Source: an uncultured Pirellulaceae bacterium | GTDB lineage: Bacteria; Planctomycetota; Planctomycetia; Pirellulales; Pirellulaceae | Direction: 5' to 3' | Assembly: GCA_937941455.1 (NCBI GenBank) | Contig: CALDHM010000033.1 | Coordinates: 62,001-126,000, forward strand | Length of the DNA: 64,000 nucleotides | In this document: positions 49,587 through 60,297 of the stretch, piece after piece | How the letters are laid out: each line of letters starts with the position of its first letter | Position numbering within the stretch: the first letter of the stretch is position 1 | The notes under the pieces: model-generated | Told to the model about the DNA's origin: nothing | Database searches by the model: none | What the model saw: only the letters and a program-made list of their open reading frames with translations | Position numbers and translations under genes: made by a program

Positions 49587-49627
49587 TGTCGCTGGTTGGC
49601 TGGATCAATCCGAATTTAGCCGTTGAG

Positions 49628-50548
49628 TCACTCGCCCAACGTCTTGGTTTTGGCCAGCGTGGGCCCTTGTCGCCAAACACGAGCATAGCGCGTCGCTAGC
49701 CCGAGCAAAATCATTGCCCCGCCTATCAGCGTTCCCCACGATGGCGGTTCGTAATGCGCCAAGCTGGAGTAGAAAATCATCACCCAGAGGGGCCCCAACA
49801 TCGGCTCCAGCAAGGTCAATGCCGAGGCTTCTTGACTGTCCACCGACCGCAACGCTCGCGCGAAGAGGACGTACGGCAACCCCATCTGCAAGGCCCCGAA
49901 GAGGGCCAGCATCGGCCATTGAGCGCTGGCAGGCCAAGTCCCCCGCAGAACGATCAGCGGCAACAGGATGATCGCCGTCAGTGCATGATTCACGAAGACG
50001 ATCCAGGCCGGATCGATATTCCGAATCCAGCGGATCGTGATCACCACGCCAGCAAATCCGATCCCGGACAACAAGCCCAGCATAATTCCCCAGCGGCTGG
50101 CATGACCGGGCTGGCCGAGCAAAATCACGAGGATCCCGCTGAGGATCAACAACCAGATCGGCCACTCCCGTCGCGCGGGCCGTTCCCCCAACCAGACGTA
50201 GCCGATGATCAATACCCACAAAGGCGAGGTGTATTGCAGCCAAATCGCCAGTCCGACTTCGCAATAGGCCATTGCGCTGAGATAGGTCACATTCATGAAG
50301 GCAAAGGTCAGCCCCGATACCAAAATCCGCCAGTTCCATGAGACGCGGCGCACGAGGAACGCCAAGACCATAGCGGCAAACAGGGAACGCCAGAAGGCGA
50401 ACAGCAAACCGCGCTCGGCCAGTGGCCACGACTCGAACACAGGACTTTTCGCATAGATCCCGCTGGTGCTCCACAATACCGCGGCGGCCACCACCAGGAG
50501 ACGCCCCCCCAAAAGCGACAGAGCAGTGGTTGGCGCGGCATGGGGCAT
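49628..50548 (-). CDS. EamA/DMT-family transporter
   Basis: About 306 residues with ten hydrophobic segments in two similar halves, the drug/metabolite transporter fold. Recognisable parts: LWSTSGIYAK, AFWRSLFAAMVLAFL, LTFAFMNVTYLSAMAY, YTSPLWVLIIGY with WLGERP, and the second-half counterpart ALTLLEPMLGPLWVMIFY. Substrate unknown. ATG 50548 is chosen; a TTG at 50566 is possible. Confidence 0.85.
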   Translation of the reverse strand: MPHAAPTTALSLLGGRLLVVAAAVLWSTSGIYAKSPVFESWPLAERGLLFAFWRSLFAAMVLAFLVRRVSWNWRILVSGLTFAFMNVTYLSAMAYCEVGLAIWLQYTSPLWVLIIGYVWLGERPARREWPIWLLILSGILVILLGQPGHASRWGIMLGLLSGIGFAGVVITIRWIRNIDPAWIVFVNHALTAIILLPLIVLRGTWPASAQWPMLALFGALQMGLPYVLFARALRSVDSQEASALTLLEPMLGPLWVMIFYSSLAHYEPPSWGTLIGGAMILLGLATRYARVWRQGPTLAKTKTLGE

Positions 50549-51275
50549 GCGATTTCTGATTTTCAAAACTGAGGGCGATCGAGATCCGGAACTCCGCGGA
50601 ATCGAATATCCTAATCTTCTTCACATCGATCGATCAACGCGGGCTGCAAACTAACCGCGAATAGTAACTTCGAATGGAGTCGTCTTTGGGTTTGTTTCCA
50701 CACGATTAGCCGGAGCGCGTCAGCGTCTGGTTTTCGCAAGAACCGCGGGCTAGCGCCCTGCGGCTGATGAGTTTTGGCACAAAGCCTAGGCCACCGTCAT
50801 TTACCAGTCTGCGCATTCCGCCCAACCGCCGTGACGTAGCGGCAAAGTCATTGATGACTCGCAACTATTCCAGGCTCGTGACTTGAACCGCCAAGCAACG
50901 ACTCGACGGAATGTAACCGTTGCCGCCAATCGCGGGTCAATTTGCAATCGCTTGGTGTCTGCGTGTTTCTGATAGGAATTTTGTCTGCGGCACCTGGGGC
51001 TTCATCAACGTTCCAACGAGCGTGATTTTGACGCTTCTCTCGCTCTGCAAATGCCGCGGGGGGCCTGCCGACTTCAAGAACGCGAGAAACGCCCTCGTTA
51101 ATCGCGTTCACAGTTTGAAGCGTAACGATTCACGATCTCAAACTTGACCGGTAGTTTGTCCGGTCACCATGCTGCTGATTGTCGATCGAGCAGGGCAGGG
51201 GAACATCGCGCGGCACGCTTCTTACCACAGACACTGCAACGGTGAACGGTTTGCCGCAATCTTCAGGTCGGGTGG
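50549..51275. other. Intergenic region with repeat R1 copy 6
   Basis: R1 copy 6 is at 50689-50786. The rest lies between the EamA promoter and the 3' end of leuS. Frames such as 50920-51147 plus have no domain. No clear terminator for leuS was identified. Confidence 0.4.
50689..50786. repeat. Dispersed inverted-end repeat R1, copy 6
   Basis: 98 bp. Left end GGTTTGTTTCCACACGATTA, core AGCCGGAGCGCGTCAGCGTC, AACCGCGGGCTAGCGCCCTG, right end GTTTTGGCACAAAGCC followed by TAG. This is the cleanest copy together with copy 3. Confidence 0.78.
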
Positions 51276-54110
51276 TCAATTGGCGACGATATTCACCATG
51301 CGGTCGGGGACGACGATCACCTTGCGGATGGTCTTGCCTCCCAGCAGTTCTTGGATGCGCGCATCCTCCATGGCTTGTCGCTCGACTTCATCAGCGGGCA
51401 GGCCCCGAGCGATGGTGATTTTCGAGCGGACCTTGCCCTGGATCGAAACTGGGATTTCGATAGTTTGATCGATCACCAAGGCCGGATCGAAGGTGGGCCA
51501 GGGCTCGTAGGCTAATGTATTGCTATGCCCCAGCGCTGCCCAAAGCTCCTCGGCCAGATGGGGAGCGAGGGGGGACAAAATCAGCACGAACGATTCCATG
51601 ACCGAGCGCGGTCGGCGACTTTGCTTCGTGAAAAAATTGACGAACTCCATCAAGCGGGCGATGGCGGTATTGAATCCCAAGCACTCGATATCCTGCGTGA
51701 CGGCCTTGATCGTTTTGTGCAATACGCGGAGTTGTTCATCGGTCGGCTCGACATCCATCACCGCTTCGTTGAGCGTGCGTTCCTCGGCCCGATCGTCGAT
51801 GATCATTCGCCAAACGCGATCGAGAAAACTGCGGACTCCATTGACCCCGGACATGCTCCAAGGTTTCGAAGCTTCGAGCGGCCCCATGAACATCTCATAC
51901 AGTCGCAGCGAATCGGCTCCATAGTCGGCCACGATCTCGTCGGGATTGACGACGTTGCCGCGCGACTTCGACATTTTGTACGCCTTGCTGTCGATGCGGA
52001 TCGAAGCGTCGCTTTTGAGGACGAATCGGTCGCCGATTTTTTCGATTTGGTCGGGCTCAAGTTTGACTGGCATCACCGAGGAGCCATCACTGGCCAGTAC
52101 CAGGGAATGATCGTCGTTCTCGAGGACCTGGTCACTACTAACCCACCGCTCGTCGGCTCCGCGATAACCGGTGAACTCCATCTCGCCGAGGATCATCCCT
52201 TGATTGACCAAACGCTGGAATGGTTCGACCGTCGAGACCACACCGCGATCGTACAACACCTTATGCCAGAACCGAGCGTAGAGGAGATGCAACACGGCAT
52301 GTTCGGCTCCACCGACATACAGATCGACAGGCATCCAGCGGCGTTCCAACTCCCGGTCGACCAAGACTCGATCGTTATGGGGATCGATGTAACGAAGATA
52401 ATACCAGCACGACCCGGCCCACTGCGGCATCGTGTTGGTCTCGCGGCGGTACCGCACGCCATCGATCTCGACGTACAACCACGATTCGGGAGCTTTGGCC
52501 AAAGGCGGCTCGAGACGACCGTGCGGTTTAAAGTCATCAAGATGCGGCAGATCGACGGGCAGTTGATCCTCGGGTACCGCTCGTTTCCGCCCGGTCGGCT
52601 GCCCGCTGGCATCCAGTTCGTGCAAGATGGGGAACGGCTCGCCCCAGAATCGTTGGCGGCTGAACAACCAATCCCGCAGTTTGTAATTCACGGCCGCTCG
52701 GCCGATGCCCTGTCTGGCCAGATCTTCGGTGATCCGGAGCTTTACGTCGGCGGTTGCGAGCCCCGAGTACGGACCGGAGGCAACCGCTGTTCCCTCGCCG
52801 CTGAAGCACGCATTCCCTCGGTGAATTTCCGGCCAATCACTCGCCTGTTCGCCCTGCGGCTGTACCACGGCGACGATCGGCAAGCCGAATTGCCGTGCGA
52901 ACGCAAAGTCGCGCTCGTCATGCGCCGGGACGGCCATGATCGCGCCGGTCCCGTAGTTGACAAGGACGTAATCGGCGATCCAAATCGGTACGGGTTGGTG
53001 CGTGACGGGGTTGATGGCATAGCTGCCGGTGAACACGCCCGTTTTGTTTTTCTTTTCTTCTTGCCGCTCGCGATCGCTCTTGGTCGCCGCCGCCTCGCAA
53101 TAGGCCTGAACCTGGGACGCTTGTTCGGGTGTCGTGATCCGATCGACTAGAGGATGTTCCGGCGCGATCACCATGTAAGTCGCTCCAAATAGTGTATCCG
53201 GGCGAGTCGTGTAGATCCGCAGGATTTGGTCGTCGGGTGCCGTCGGCCAGCCGTTCGTTTGGCGGGACACGCGCCACGCTTCATACGCTGCCGCGTCGCC
53301 GACGAAAAAGTCGACCTCGGCACCCTCGCTGCGGCCGATCCAATCGCGCTGCAATTTCTTGATCCCTTCGGGCCAGTTGACCAGCTCGAGGTCTTTTTCC
53401 AGACGATCCGCGTACGCCGTGATCCGCAACATCCATTGCCGCAGGGGAATTCGCTGCACGGGATGCCCTTGTTCGCTGCGGCCGTCGGTAACTTCTTCGT
53501 TGGCCAACACCGTCCCGAGCGCAGGGCACCAATTGACGAGCGCGTCACCCTCGTAGGCCAAGCGAAAACGGTCCCGATATTGGTCGATGGCACGTTCCCC
53601 TTGTTCTGCAATGGCGGGTGGGATCGGCAATTCAGCGATTGGTCGACCGCGAGCTGTCGTTTCGTCAAACCACGTGTCGTAGATTTGCAGAAAAATCCAT
53701 TGGGTCCAGCGGACGTATTCGATGTCGGTCGTTGAGACTTGGCGGTCCCAATCGTAGCTGAACCCCAGCATTTTGAGCTGGCGTTTGAAATTCGCGATAT
53801 TTCGCTCGGTGAACTCTCTCGGCGGTACGTTTCGTTTGATCGCTGCCTCCTCGGCGGGCAAACCAAAGGCGTCGAAACCCATCGGATGCAGCACCGCCTT
53901 GCCTCGCATCCGTTGGTAACGGGCCAAGATATCGGTGGCGGTGTAGCCTTCAGGGTGGCCGACATGCAAGCCTTCACCGCTGGGGTAAGGAAACATGTCC
54001 AAGACGTAGAATTTCTCCAACTCGGGATTGTCGGGGGTGCGGAAAGTTTTGTGTTTCTCCCAGTAGCGCTGCCAGCGCGGTTCGATTTCTGCCGGGTTGT
54101 ACCGTGGCAC
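51276..54110 (-). CDS. leuS: Leucyl-tRNA synthetase
   Basis: 944 residues, in the range of bacterial LeuRS. Class I synthetase: the HIGH-type motif is HVGHPEG near residue 49 ([16 protein letters not shown]) and [10 protein letters not shown] lies near residue 711. The CP1 editing domain is present between ([20 protein letters not shown] and [15 protein letters not shown]). The C-terminal anticodon-binding and Leu-specific regions complete the protein. Monocistronic; ATG 54110 ([10 protein letters not shown]) is the usual start. Confidence 0.97.
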   Translation of the reverse strand: MPRYNPAEIEPRWQRYWEKHKTFRTPDNPELEKFYVLDMFPYPSGEGLHVGHPEGYTATDILARYQRMRGKAVLHPMGFDAFGLPAEEAAIKRNVPPREFTERNIANFKRQLKMLGFSYDWDRQVSTTDIEYVRWTQWIFLQIYDTWFDETTARGRPIAELPIPPAIAEQGERAIDQYRDRFRLAYEGDALVNWCPALGTVLANEEVTDGRSEQGHPVQRIPLRQWMLRITAYADRLEKDLELVNWPEGIKKLQRDWIGRSEGAEVDFFVGDAAAYEAWRVSRQTNGWPTAPDDQILRIYTTRPDTLFGATYMVIAPEHPLVDRITTPEQASQVQAYCEAAATKSDRERQEEKKNKTGVFTGSYAINPVTHQPVPIWIADYVLVNYGTGAIMAVPAHDERDFAFARQFGLPIVAVVQPQGEQASDWPEIHRGNACFSGEGTAVASGPYSGLATADVKLRITEDLARQGIGRAAVNYKLRDWLFSRQRFWGEPFPILHELDASGQPTGRKRAVPEDQLPVDLPHLDDFKPHGRLEPPLAKAPESWLYVEIDGVRYRRETNTMPQWAGSCWYYLRYIDPHNDRVLVDRELERRWMPVDLYVGGAEHAVLHLLYARFWHKVLYDRGVVSTVEPFQRLVNQGMILGEMEFTGYRGADERWVSSDQVLENDDHSLVLASDGSSVMPVKLEPDQIEKIGDRFVLKSDASIRIDSKAYKMSKSRGNVVNPDEIVADYGADSLRLYEMFMGPLEASKPWSMSGVNGVRSFLDRVWRMIIDDRAEERTLNEAVMDVEPTDEQLRVLHKTIKAVTQDIECLGFNTAIARLMEFVNFFTKQSRRPRSVMESFVLILSPLAPHLAEELWAALGHSNTLAYEPWPTFDPALVIDQTIEIPVSIQGKVRSKITIARGLPADEVERQAMEDARIQELLGGKTIRKVIVVPDRMVNIVAN

Positions 54111-54299
54111 TTGCGTGACTCCTTGAGGCCGAATTTGGATGGATGAAAACTCCCATAATAACGCGCAAGACAGGTTTGTCCCATGCCGCCCGATGATGCA
54201 AAGCGGGCAGCAGAGCCGATAACTCTATCAAAATTTTGTTTCTGCGGTTACAATTTCGCGGTAGACGAAGTGTCCACGGCTTTACTCGGTTGATGAACA

Positions 54300-55115
54300 A
54301 TGATTCGCAAAACTCCCCGGTTGCAACTGACCGAAGCAGAACGCGCCGCGATGCGTGCGGCCGGGCGGTTCAACGCACAACTGATGGATCATCTTCGGCC
54401 CTACGTCGTGGCGGGAGTCACCACCGAATCAATTGATCGAATGGTCTATCAATACACCTTGGACCACGGCCACACGCCGGCCTGCCTGGGATACCGGGGG
54501 GACATCTGCAAATTTCCGAAGAGCTGCTGCATCAGTGTCAATGACGTCATTTGTCACGGAATCCCCGGTGACTACGTGCTGCAGGATGGCGACATCGTCA
54601 ACGTCGACATCACGACGATCGTCGATGGTTGGCACGGTGATCAGTCGGAAACTTTTTTAATCGGGAACGTGAGCGACGAAGCGCGTCAGATCACGCAGTG
54701 CGCCTTCGATTCGCTGTACCGCGGCATCCAAGCGGTCTATCCCGGATGCCCTGTAGCAGTGATCGGCGAAGCGATCGTCGAATTCGTGTCCAAAAACTTC
54801 CCGCGATTCGGCGTGGTCGATCGGTACGTGGGACATGGGATCGGACAGAGATTTCATCAACTACCCAACATCCCCCACGTGCCATCGCGCAAGGCCTATC
54901 ACGATCGGCTGTTTCCCGGCATGTGTTTTACCATCGAACCAATGATCAACGGTGGCTGTGTCCAATCGATTTGCGACAGCCGTGACGGTTGGACCGTCCG
55001 GACCGCTGACGGCAAGTGGTCGGCCCAATTCGAACACACGCTATTGATGACCGAGAGCGGCGTCGAGATTCTGACACTGACGCAGCACGGACCCCAACGG
55101 GGTCATGTCTTTTAG
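54300..55115 (+). CDS. map: Methionine aminopeptidase, type I
   Basis: 271 residues. It removes the initiator methionine. Metal ligands appear in order: DGDIVNVDITTIVDGWHGD (two Asp), GHGIGQRFHQLPNIPH (His), FTIEPMING (Glu) and the last Glu in AQFEHTLLMT. GYRGDICKFPKSCCISVNDV carries the substrate pocket. ATG 54300 follows the divergent leuS promoter region. The ABC ATPase gene starts 21 nt after its stop, suggesting one operon. Confidence 0.95.
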   Translation: MIRKTPRLQLTEAERAAMRAAGRFNAQLMDHLRPYVVAGVTTESIDRMVYQYTLDHGHTPACLGYRGDICKFPKSCCISVNDVICHGIPGDYVLQDGDIVNVDITTIVDGWHGDQSETFLIGNVSDEARQITQCAFDSLYRGIQAVYPGCPVAVIGEAIVEFVSKNFPRFGVVDRYVGHGIGQRFHQLPNIPHVPSRKAYHDRLFPGMCFTIEPMINGGCVQSICDSRDGWTVRTADGKWSAQFEHTLLMTESGVEILTLTQHGPQRGHVF

Positions 55116-55136
55116 CGACTGGAACGCAGGCCTCGG

Positions 55137-55808
55137 ATGATCCAGATCGAACAACTGCTTTTTCGGTATCCCCGTTCCCCCTTCGTCCTTCGCATCAAAG
55201 AACTGACAATCGCCGACGGCGAAAAGGTGGCGTTTGTCGGACCCAGCGGCAGCGGCAAAACGACGTTGCTCAATTTGATCTCGGGGATCACGGTGCCGCA
55301 ACAAGGCCACGTTCGCGTCGATGATTTTTCGATCAGCGGCAAAAGCGACTCCCAGCGGCGCGACTTTCGAATTTCGCACATCGGTTTCGTCTTCCAACAA
55401 TTCGAACTGCTCTCCTACCTCAACCTCCTGGACAACATTTTACTGCCCTATCGCATCAATCGCGCTTTGGAACTCAACGCGGCAGTCCGGGAACGAGCAC
55501 GAGAATTGACCGCGAAGTTGGGGATAGCCGACAAATCCCTGCGTTACCCGCGGCAACTGTCGCAGGGGGAGCAGCAACGAACCGCCTTGTGCCGCGCCGT
55601 GATCGCACGGCCCAAGCTGATCCTGGCCGACGAACCGACGGGGAATTTGGACGAAGAAAACAAGCAAATCGCGCTTGACTTGCTATTCCAACAATCCGCG
55701 GAGCACCGCGCGACGTTGGTCGTGGTGACCCACGATCTCGGCATTTTATCTGGCTTCAATCGTGTCATCGATTTTCGTGAGTTTCGTTCCGCGGAGGATG
55801 CTGCGTGA
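55137..55808 (+). CDS. ABC transporter ATP-binding protein (LolD/MacB type)
   Basis: 223 residues. Walker A GPSGSGKTTLLN, Q-loop FVFQQFELL, signature LSQGEQQRTALCRA, Walker B LILADEPTGNLDEE and the His of VVVTHDLG are all present. The size and the NLDEENKQIALDLL segment fit ATPases that pair with FtsX-type permeases. Its last codon overlaps the permease start by four nt (GTGA), which is strong evidence for a pair. Confidence 0.95.
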   Translation: MIQIEQLLFRYPRSPFVLRIKELTIADGEKVAFVGPSGSGKTTLLNLISGITVPQQGHVRVDDFSISGKSDSQRRDFRISHIGFVFQQFELLSYLNLLDNILLPYRINRALELNAAVRERARELTAKLGIADKSLRYPRQLSQGEQQRTALCRAVIARPKLILADEPTGNLDEENKQIALDLLFQQSAEHRATLVVVTHDLGILSGFNRVIDFREFRSAEDAA

Positions 55809-56998
55809 GCCATGCCTTTTTTCTGGCAGCCCGCTATTTGGCATTCCACCGGTGGAAAACCGCGCTGATCGTCGTTTGCCTGACGTTGACCGGTTTTGTT
55901 CCGATTCTGCTCTGGCTGGTTCTCGATGAATTCGACCAGCGGATCGCCGCGCGTGCCGAGAGGACGCCCCTGGTGATCGGGCCTCCTGGGAGCGGCGTTG
56001 ATTTGACCTTGCACGCCCTGTATTTCACATCGCGGCCGAAGGATCCCTTGCCAACCCGCGAACTGAAACGCGTGACCGAAAGTCAACTCGCTCAACCGGT
56101 GCCCCTCCACTGCCACTTCACGGCACGGGGTTTTCCGATTGTGGGAACGACGATCGACTACTTCGATGTTCGCCAACTCGCCGTTGAGCAAGGCCGACTG
56201 TTCGTAACTTTGGGGGAATGCGTCGTCGGGTCGGAAGTCGCTCGCGAGCTACGTTTGCAGGTTGCCGATAAATTGATGTCCGACCGGGAAAATCTGGTGG
56301 ATATCGCCGGGCAATATCCCTTGCGAATGACCGTGGTCGGAATTCTGGCACGATCGGGAACGGCCGATGACCGCGCGGTCTTTACCGATCTGAAGTCGAG
56401 TTGGATGATGCTCGGCCTGGGGCACGGTCACGACGACCTGCGCGACGAGACGGATCCCCACAAGGTCCTCGCACGCGATAGCCGCGGCATTGTAGCAAGT
56501 GCGGCGGTGCTGCCCTATCTGGAAATCACTCCCGAGCTGATGAGTACGGTTCATTTCCACGGCGATCCCGACGAGTTTCCCATTTCCGCGATTCTGGCGT
56601 TTCCACGCGATGAGAAGTCGGCGACGCTGCTGATCGGCCGTTACGAGGCCCCAGGCCAGGGAAAATCGGCTCAGGTAATCGTGCCGCAAAAGGTCATTCG
56701 CGAACTCATGAAACTCGTCTTCCAAGTCACGCAGTTGTTCCATGCCAACATGTTGCTGGTGGCGATCTCGACGGCGTGTTTACTTGGGCTGGTCATCGCC
56801 CTGTCAATGCGATTGCGGGCGAATGAAATGGAAACCATGTTCCGCATGGGTTGCAGCCGATCGATGATTTTCAATCTTCAGGCCGCCGAAATGATTCTGG
56901 TCTTCGCATTGGCGGCGATTTTCATCGGTGCCCTCGTCTGGTTGACCAAGGGTTGGGTGGGTCAAGTCATCGAGCGCTTGATTGTCGGAGCTACTTGA
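55805..56998 (+). CDS. FtsX-like ABC transporter permease
   Basis: 397 residues. One N-terminal membrane segment (ALIVVCLTLTGFVPILLWLVL), a periplasmic domain of about 270 residues, then three C-terminal segments (LLVAISTACLLGLVIALSM, the loop MRLRANEMETMFRMGCSRSM, and AAEMILVFALAAIFIGALVW), the MacB/FtsX topology. With the upstream ATPase it forms an exporter or lipoprotein-type machine; the periplasmic partner is not here. GTG 55805 start. It overlaps the convergent FKBP gene by 8 nt. Confidence 0.9.
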   Translation: MSHAFFLAARYLAFHRWKTALIVVCLTLTGFVPILLWLVLDEFDQRIAARAERTPLVIGPPGSGVDLTLHALYFTSRPKDPLPTRELKRVTESQLAQPVPLHCHFTARGFPIVGTTIDYFDVRQLAVEQGRLFVTLGECVVGSEVARELRLQVADKLMSDRENLVDIAGQYPLRMTVVGILARSGTADDRAVFTDLKSSWMMLGLGHGHDDLRDETDPHKVLARDSRGIVASAAVLPYLEITPELMSTVHFHGDPDEFPISAILAFPRDEKSATLLIGRYEAPGQGKSAQVIVPQKVIRELMKLVFQVTQLFHANMLLVAISTACLLGLVIALSMRLRANEMETMFRMGCSRSMIFNLQAAEMILVFALAAIFIGALVWLTKGWVGQVIERLIVGAT

Positions 56999-57533
56999 TT
57001 TCCAAGAGTTCGACCACAAAGGTCAACTCGGCATTCGGCGGAATTTTGGCTGCGGGCACACCCCTTTCACCGTAAGCGAGCTTCGCCGGGATGACCAGTT
57101 CAATCATCCCTCCGACGCCAACCAATTGCATGCCCTCGGTCCAACCCTTGATAACACGATTGAGCGGGAACGAAATGGGCTCGCCGCGGCGATAGGAACT
57201 GTCGAAGATATATTTGTCGCTGCTCAGCCAACCCTTGTAATGGACGCGAACCGTGTCCCCAGCCTCCGGTTTTGGCAGTTTCGATTTGCGCAAAATACGG
57301 TACTTCAAACCTGATTCAGTCGTGACGTAATCGGGCGAAGCGTCCTCGTCGATTTTGCCCGGCGCGACTTTTTCCAGTTGATCCTCCGGCCCCGTCGTCA
57401 GCGGATTACCCGCCGGTTCTTGGACCGTTTCGGCAGTTTTAGCCGCTTCTTGTCCGAACACTGGAATCGCTGCGACAGCGAAAACAATAATTGCGATGTA
57501 GTGAAGCACGGAAATTTTGAGGGAAAAATTCAT
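56991..57533 (-). CDS. Secreted FKBP-type peptidyl-prolyl isomerase
   Basis: About 180 residues. Signal peptide from ATG 57533 (MNFSLKISVLHYIAIIVFAV, cleavage near VFGQ). The FKBP domain covers the last 105 residues: GDTVRVHYKGWLSSDKYIFD, FPLNRVIKGWTEGMQLVGVG, AKLAYGERGVPA and IPPNAELTFVVELLEI; the ring residues Tyr, Phe, Asp, Ile and Trp are in place. It speeds proline isomerisation in the periplasm. A start at 57557 is possible but would disturb the signal peptide. Confidence 0.9.
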   Translation of the reverse strand: MNFSLKISVLHYIAIIVFAVAAIPVFGQEAAKTAETVQEPAGNPLTTGPEDQLEKVAPGKIDEDASPDYVTTESGLKYRILRKSKLPKPEAGDTVRVHYKGWLSSDKYIFDSSYRRGEPISFPLNRVIKGWTEGMQLVGVGGMIELVIPAKLAYGERGVPAAKIPPNAELTFVVELLEIK

Positions 57534-57908
57534 GCGGTGCTCGCAAGGGTGTATCAAAATCGTTCAATCGGTCACTCACGACGTGATCGACCAACGTTTC
57601 TAATCGCAAGTTGATCAAACGCAAGCCAATGTGCTGACGCCTACCGAACGCAAGCGACTGCCGGGCCGGTATTACCGGATTTTCTGCCATGCCGTTTCAT
57701 TCCTGATTGTACCACACTCCATCTTCTGCGTCACGAGAAAGCGCGGGATGATGTTTGTCGAGCGACGCTAACAAAAATCTTTTCATCCATGATTGCAAAT
57801 CCTGCGGCATTGGCACAGAATTTCAATCGCACAAGGACGAGTGAATGGGTACCGAAATATTCGGTCGCAATTTCTCCGTGATTGTCGTTGCAACAAATAG
57901 TAAAAACG
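57534..57908. other. Intergenic gap with no recognisable feature
   Basis: Divergent region between the FKBP and LysR genes. A short palindrome CCGGTATTACCGG lies near 57665-57677; its role is unknown. No gene or repeat otherwise. Confidence 0.4.
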
Positions 57909-58871
57909 ATGGATCTCACCCAGCTTCGTTATTTCCTGACTGTCGTCGAATGCTCCAGCTTTACCCTAGCCGCCAAACAGTGCAATGTCACGCAACCGGC
58001 CTTGAGCCAACAGATCGCAAAATTAGAACGCGAATTCGGTTGCAGTCTGTTCAATCGCATGGGTCGCCACGTCACTCTCACGCCGCTCGGTCAAACGCTG
58101 CGTGAACGCGCCATGACTATCCTCAATTGCGTGGAGGATACGCGGCGGCAAATGCTTGACGACGGTCGCTTCGGCGTCATCAATTTTACGGTGGCTCCGG
58201 TGATCGGCCAATATCTTTCGGCCAGAATCCTGCAAGCCGCCGCGCAAGAATTCCAAGAATGCGAACTGAATTTCTCCGAACTGCCAATCGTGGAAATCGT
58301 ACGACGGATCAAAAGCGGAGAGGTCGACGTCGGATTGGTACCCGACGTCATATGTTCCGATCGCGAAATCGAGCTGGAACAAGTTTTCGAGGAAGAACTG
58401 AAGCTGATGATCAACCGCGAGCATCGTCTGGCCGCCGAACGCCAGATCGACTTGAGCTCGTTGCATGGCGAAAAAATTTGCTTGTTAAATGACACCCATC
58501 ATTACAACTCCGGAATTTTGGATGTCTTCGATAGCCAGCGGATCAAAATCGGTAAGACCATCCAAGTCGACAGCTTCTCGATGATGAGCTATTTGGTTTC
58601 CCTCAACGAGGGTATCGGCTTTTTGCCCAGTTCCAGCGTCCCGCCAGCCGAGCCGAGCAAGCTGGTGTATCGTTCCTTGGCTGGAACTCCGATCCAACGT
58701 CGAATCGCCCTGTGCTGGAATCGCCGCCGCTACATGACCCAGTTGCTGGGGAACTTTATCAAGGCGATGCGCCACTTCAACTTGCCCGAATTAAACCCGA
58801 TTCTCCCTAACTACCAACCCGACGGCACTGACGGACGGGGAGTCCTCAAGACTCCTCCAGCACGCACGTGA
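57909..58871 (+). CDS. LysR-type transcriptional regulator (OxyR-like)
   Basis: About 320 residues. N-terminal helix-turn-helix MDLTQLRYFLTVVECSSFTL, then QPALSQQIAKLEREFG, the standard LysR pattern. The rest is the periplasmic-binding-like effector domain. A Cys sits near residue 14 in VECSSF, but the paired effector-domain cysteines of true OxyR are not obvious (one Cys in DVICSDRE, one in KICLLND), so redox sensing is uncertain. ATG 57909 chosen over 57882. Not next to a metabolic target gene. Confidence 0.85.
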   Translation: MDLTQLRYFLTVVECSSFTLAAKQCNVTQPALSQQIAKLEREFGCSLFNRMGRHVTLTPLGQTLRERAMTILNCVEDTRRQMLDDGRFGVINFTVAPVIGQYLSARILQAAAQEFQECELNFSELPIVEIVRRIKSGEVDVGLVPDVICSDREIELEQVFEEELKLMINREHRLAAERQIDLSSLHGEKICLLNDTHHYNSGILDVFDSQRIKIGKTIQVDSFSMMSYLVSLNEGIGFLPSSSVPPAEPSKLVYRSLAGTPIQRRIALCWNRRRYMTQLLGNFIKAMRHFNLPELNPILPNYQPDGTDGRGVLKTPPART

Positions 58872-59058
58872 TCGCCGCCTCGATGAAGTCCATTGCGTTG
58901 CGATCGTCACGATCGCCATAATCCGCACATTCTTGCTCCGGTTTCCGGAATTCTTGCTGATCCATGCTCTTTGCTGCCATCCGACTCGGTTCAGGATCTA
59001 GTGTTCCTGGCAAAATTGCATACCTCTTCAATCTACCTCTCAACTTCCGGTTTGAACC

Positions 59059-60297
59059 ATGACCACGAGCTCGTTCGGCGACACGTTGCCAGCGTCCTTT
59101 CTCGGCGTTTCCCAGCAACCAGCTTTGGCTGACACTCATCCTTTTCCGAATGCCGTCAATTCAGAATGGAATACGGTCAAAGTCCTGAAGAAAAAGGCGC
59201 GGATCCTGATCCTCGACGACGAAGAATTAGTCGTCAAGGTCGTCCAACGGTTCTTGCAACGCGAGGGCTACGAGCATTTCATCACACTCACCGACTCGAC
59301 ACACGCGATTGAAACCATCACAAATGAAAATCCTGATACCGTGTTGATGGATATTCAAATGCCACAGGTCAGCGGGCTGGAGGTGCTGCACCAACGCAAA
59401 TCGATCCCACAACTTCTGTACACGCCTTTCATCATCCTCAGCGCGAACCACGACATCGAAACGAAACAACTGGCTCTCGAATTAGGCGCTACGGAGTTTC
59501 TGTCCAAGCCCGTGGAGCACATCGAACTAATCCTGCGGGTGCAAAATGCATTGATCGTCAAAAGCCACTTCGATCATCTTTCGAATTACACCAAAATGTT
59601 GGAGCAGAGGGTCAACGAACGTACTCTTCTGCTCGAACGCTCGCGCACGCAAATCCTCCAATGCCTCGCTCGAGCTGCGGAGTACCGCGACAATGAGACC
59701 GGTCGCCATGTCATGCGCGTCGGCATCTTTTGCCGGCTGATCGCAGAACAATTGCATCTGCCGGCTTCGTTCTGCCGACAGATCGAACTGGCCGCCCCGC
59801 TGCATGACCTGGGAAAAATCGGCATTCCTGACTCTATCATGCTGGGCACTCACAAACTCAGTGAGGCGGAATATGAGGTGATGAAACAGCACTGCGAAAT
59901 CGGCCGCCGCATCCTCGATCCGTTTGCCGCCGAGGAAATCGAATTGCTGAGCGATCCCGCGATCAATCGGGAGGAATTGCCCGAGTCGATGCGGATTCCG
60001 CTCATGACCATGGCCGCTCGCATCGCCCAAACCCATCACGAAAAATGGGACGGTTCAGGTTACCCCCTGGGTCTGAAAGGGGAGCAGATTCCGATCGAGG
60101 GACGAATCACCGCGGTCGCCGATGTCTACGACGCGTTGTGCAGTGAGCGGCCCTACAAGCCAAAATTTTCCCTCGAAAAATCGCTGGAGATTATGCTTTC
60201 CGAGCGAGGCACTCGTTTCGACCCGAACGTCTTGGACGCCTTCTGCGAGCGATTGCCTGCGATTGAAAAAATACGCCGCAAACTCAGCGACGATTGA
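59059..60297 (+). CDS. Response regulator with HD-GYP output domain
   Basis: 412 residues. An unusual 45-residue N-terminal extension precedes a receiver domain (ARILILDDEELVVKVVQRFL, phospho-accepting Asp near 97 in TVLMDIQMP, conserved Lys in FLSKPVEH). A coiled linker leads to the HD-GYP domain: GRHVMRVGIFCRLIAEQL, HDLGKIGIP near 250, HHEKWDGSGYPLGLKG near 325. These domains hydrolyse cyclic di-GMP, as RpfG does. No cognate kinase is adjacent. Convergent with the ATP-grasp gene, overlapping by 14 nt. Confidence 0.92.
   Translation: MTTSSFGDTLPASFLGVSQQPALADTHPFPNAVNSEWNTVKVLKKKARILILDDEELVVKVVQRFLQREGYEHFITLTDSTHAIETITNENPDTVLMDIQMPQVSGLEVLHQRKSIPQLLYTPFIILSANHDIETKQLALELGATEFLSKPVEHIELILRVQNALIVKSHFDHLSNYTKMLEQRVNERTLLLERSRTQILQCLARAAEYRDNETGRHVMRVGIFCRLIAEQLHLPASFCRQIELAAPLHDLGKIGIPDSIMLGTHKLSEAEYEVMKQHCEIGRRILDPFAAEEIELLSDPAINREELPESMRIPLMTMAARIAQTHHEKWDGSGYPLGLKGEQIPIEGRITAVADVYDALCSERPYKPKFSLEKSLEIMLSERGTRFDPNVLDAFCERLPAIEKIRRKLSDD

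Noticed and set aside
51525-53150. 541-codon plus-strand open frame opposite leuS
   Set aside because: It is a shadow of leuS, whose motifs are unambiguous on the minus strand.
57909-58871. OxyR identity of the LysR protein
   Set aside because: The two conserved redox cysteines of OxyR in the effector domain are not clearly placed, and no peroxide gene is adjacent, so no symbol was given.
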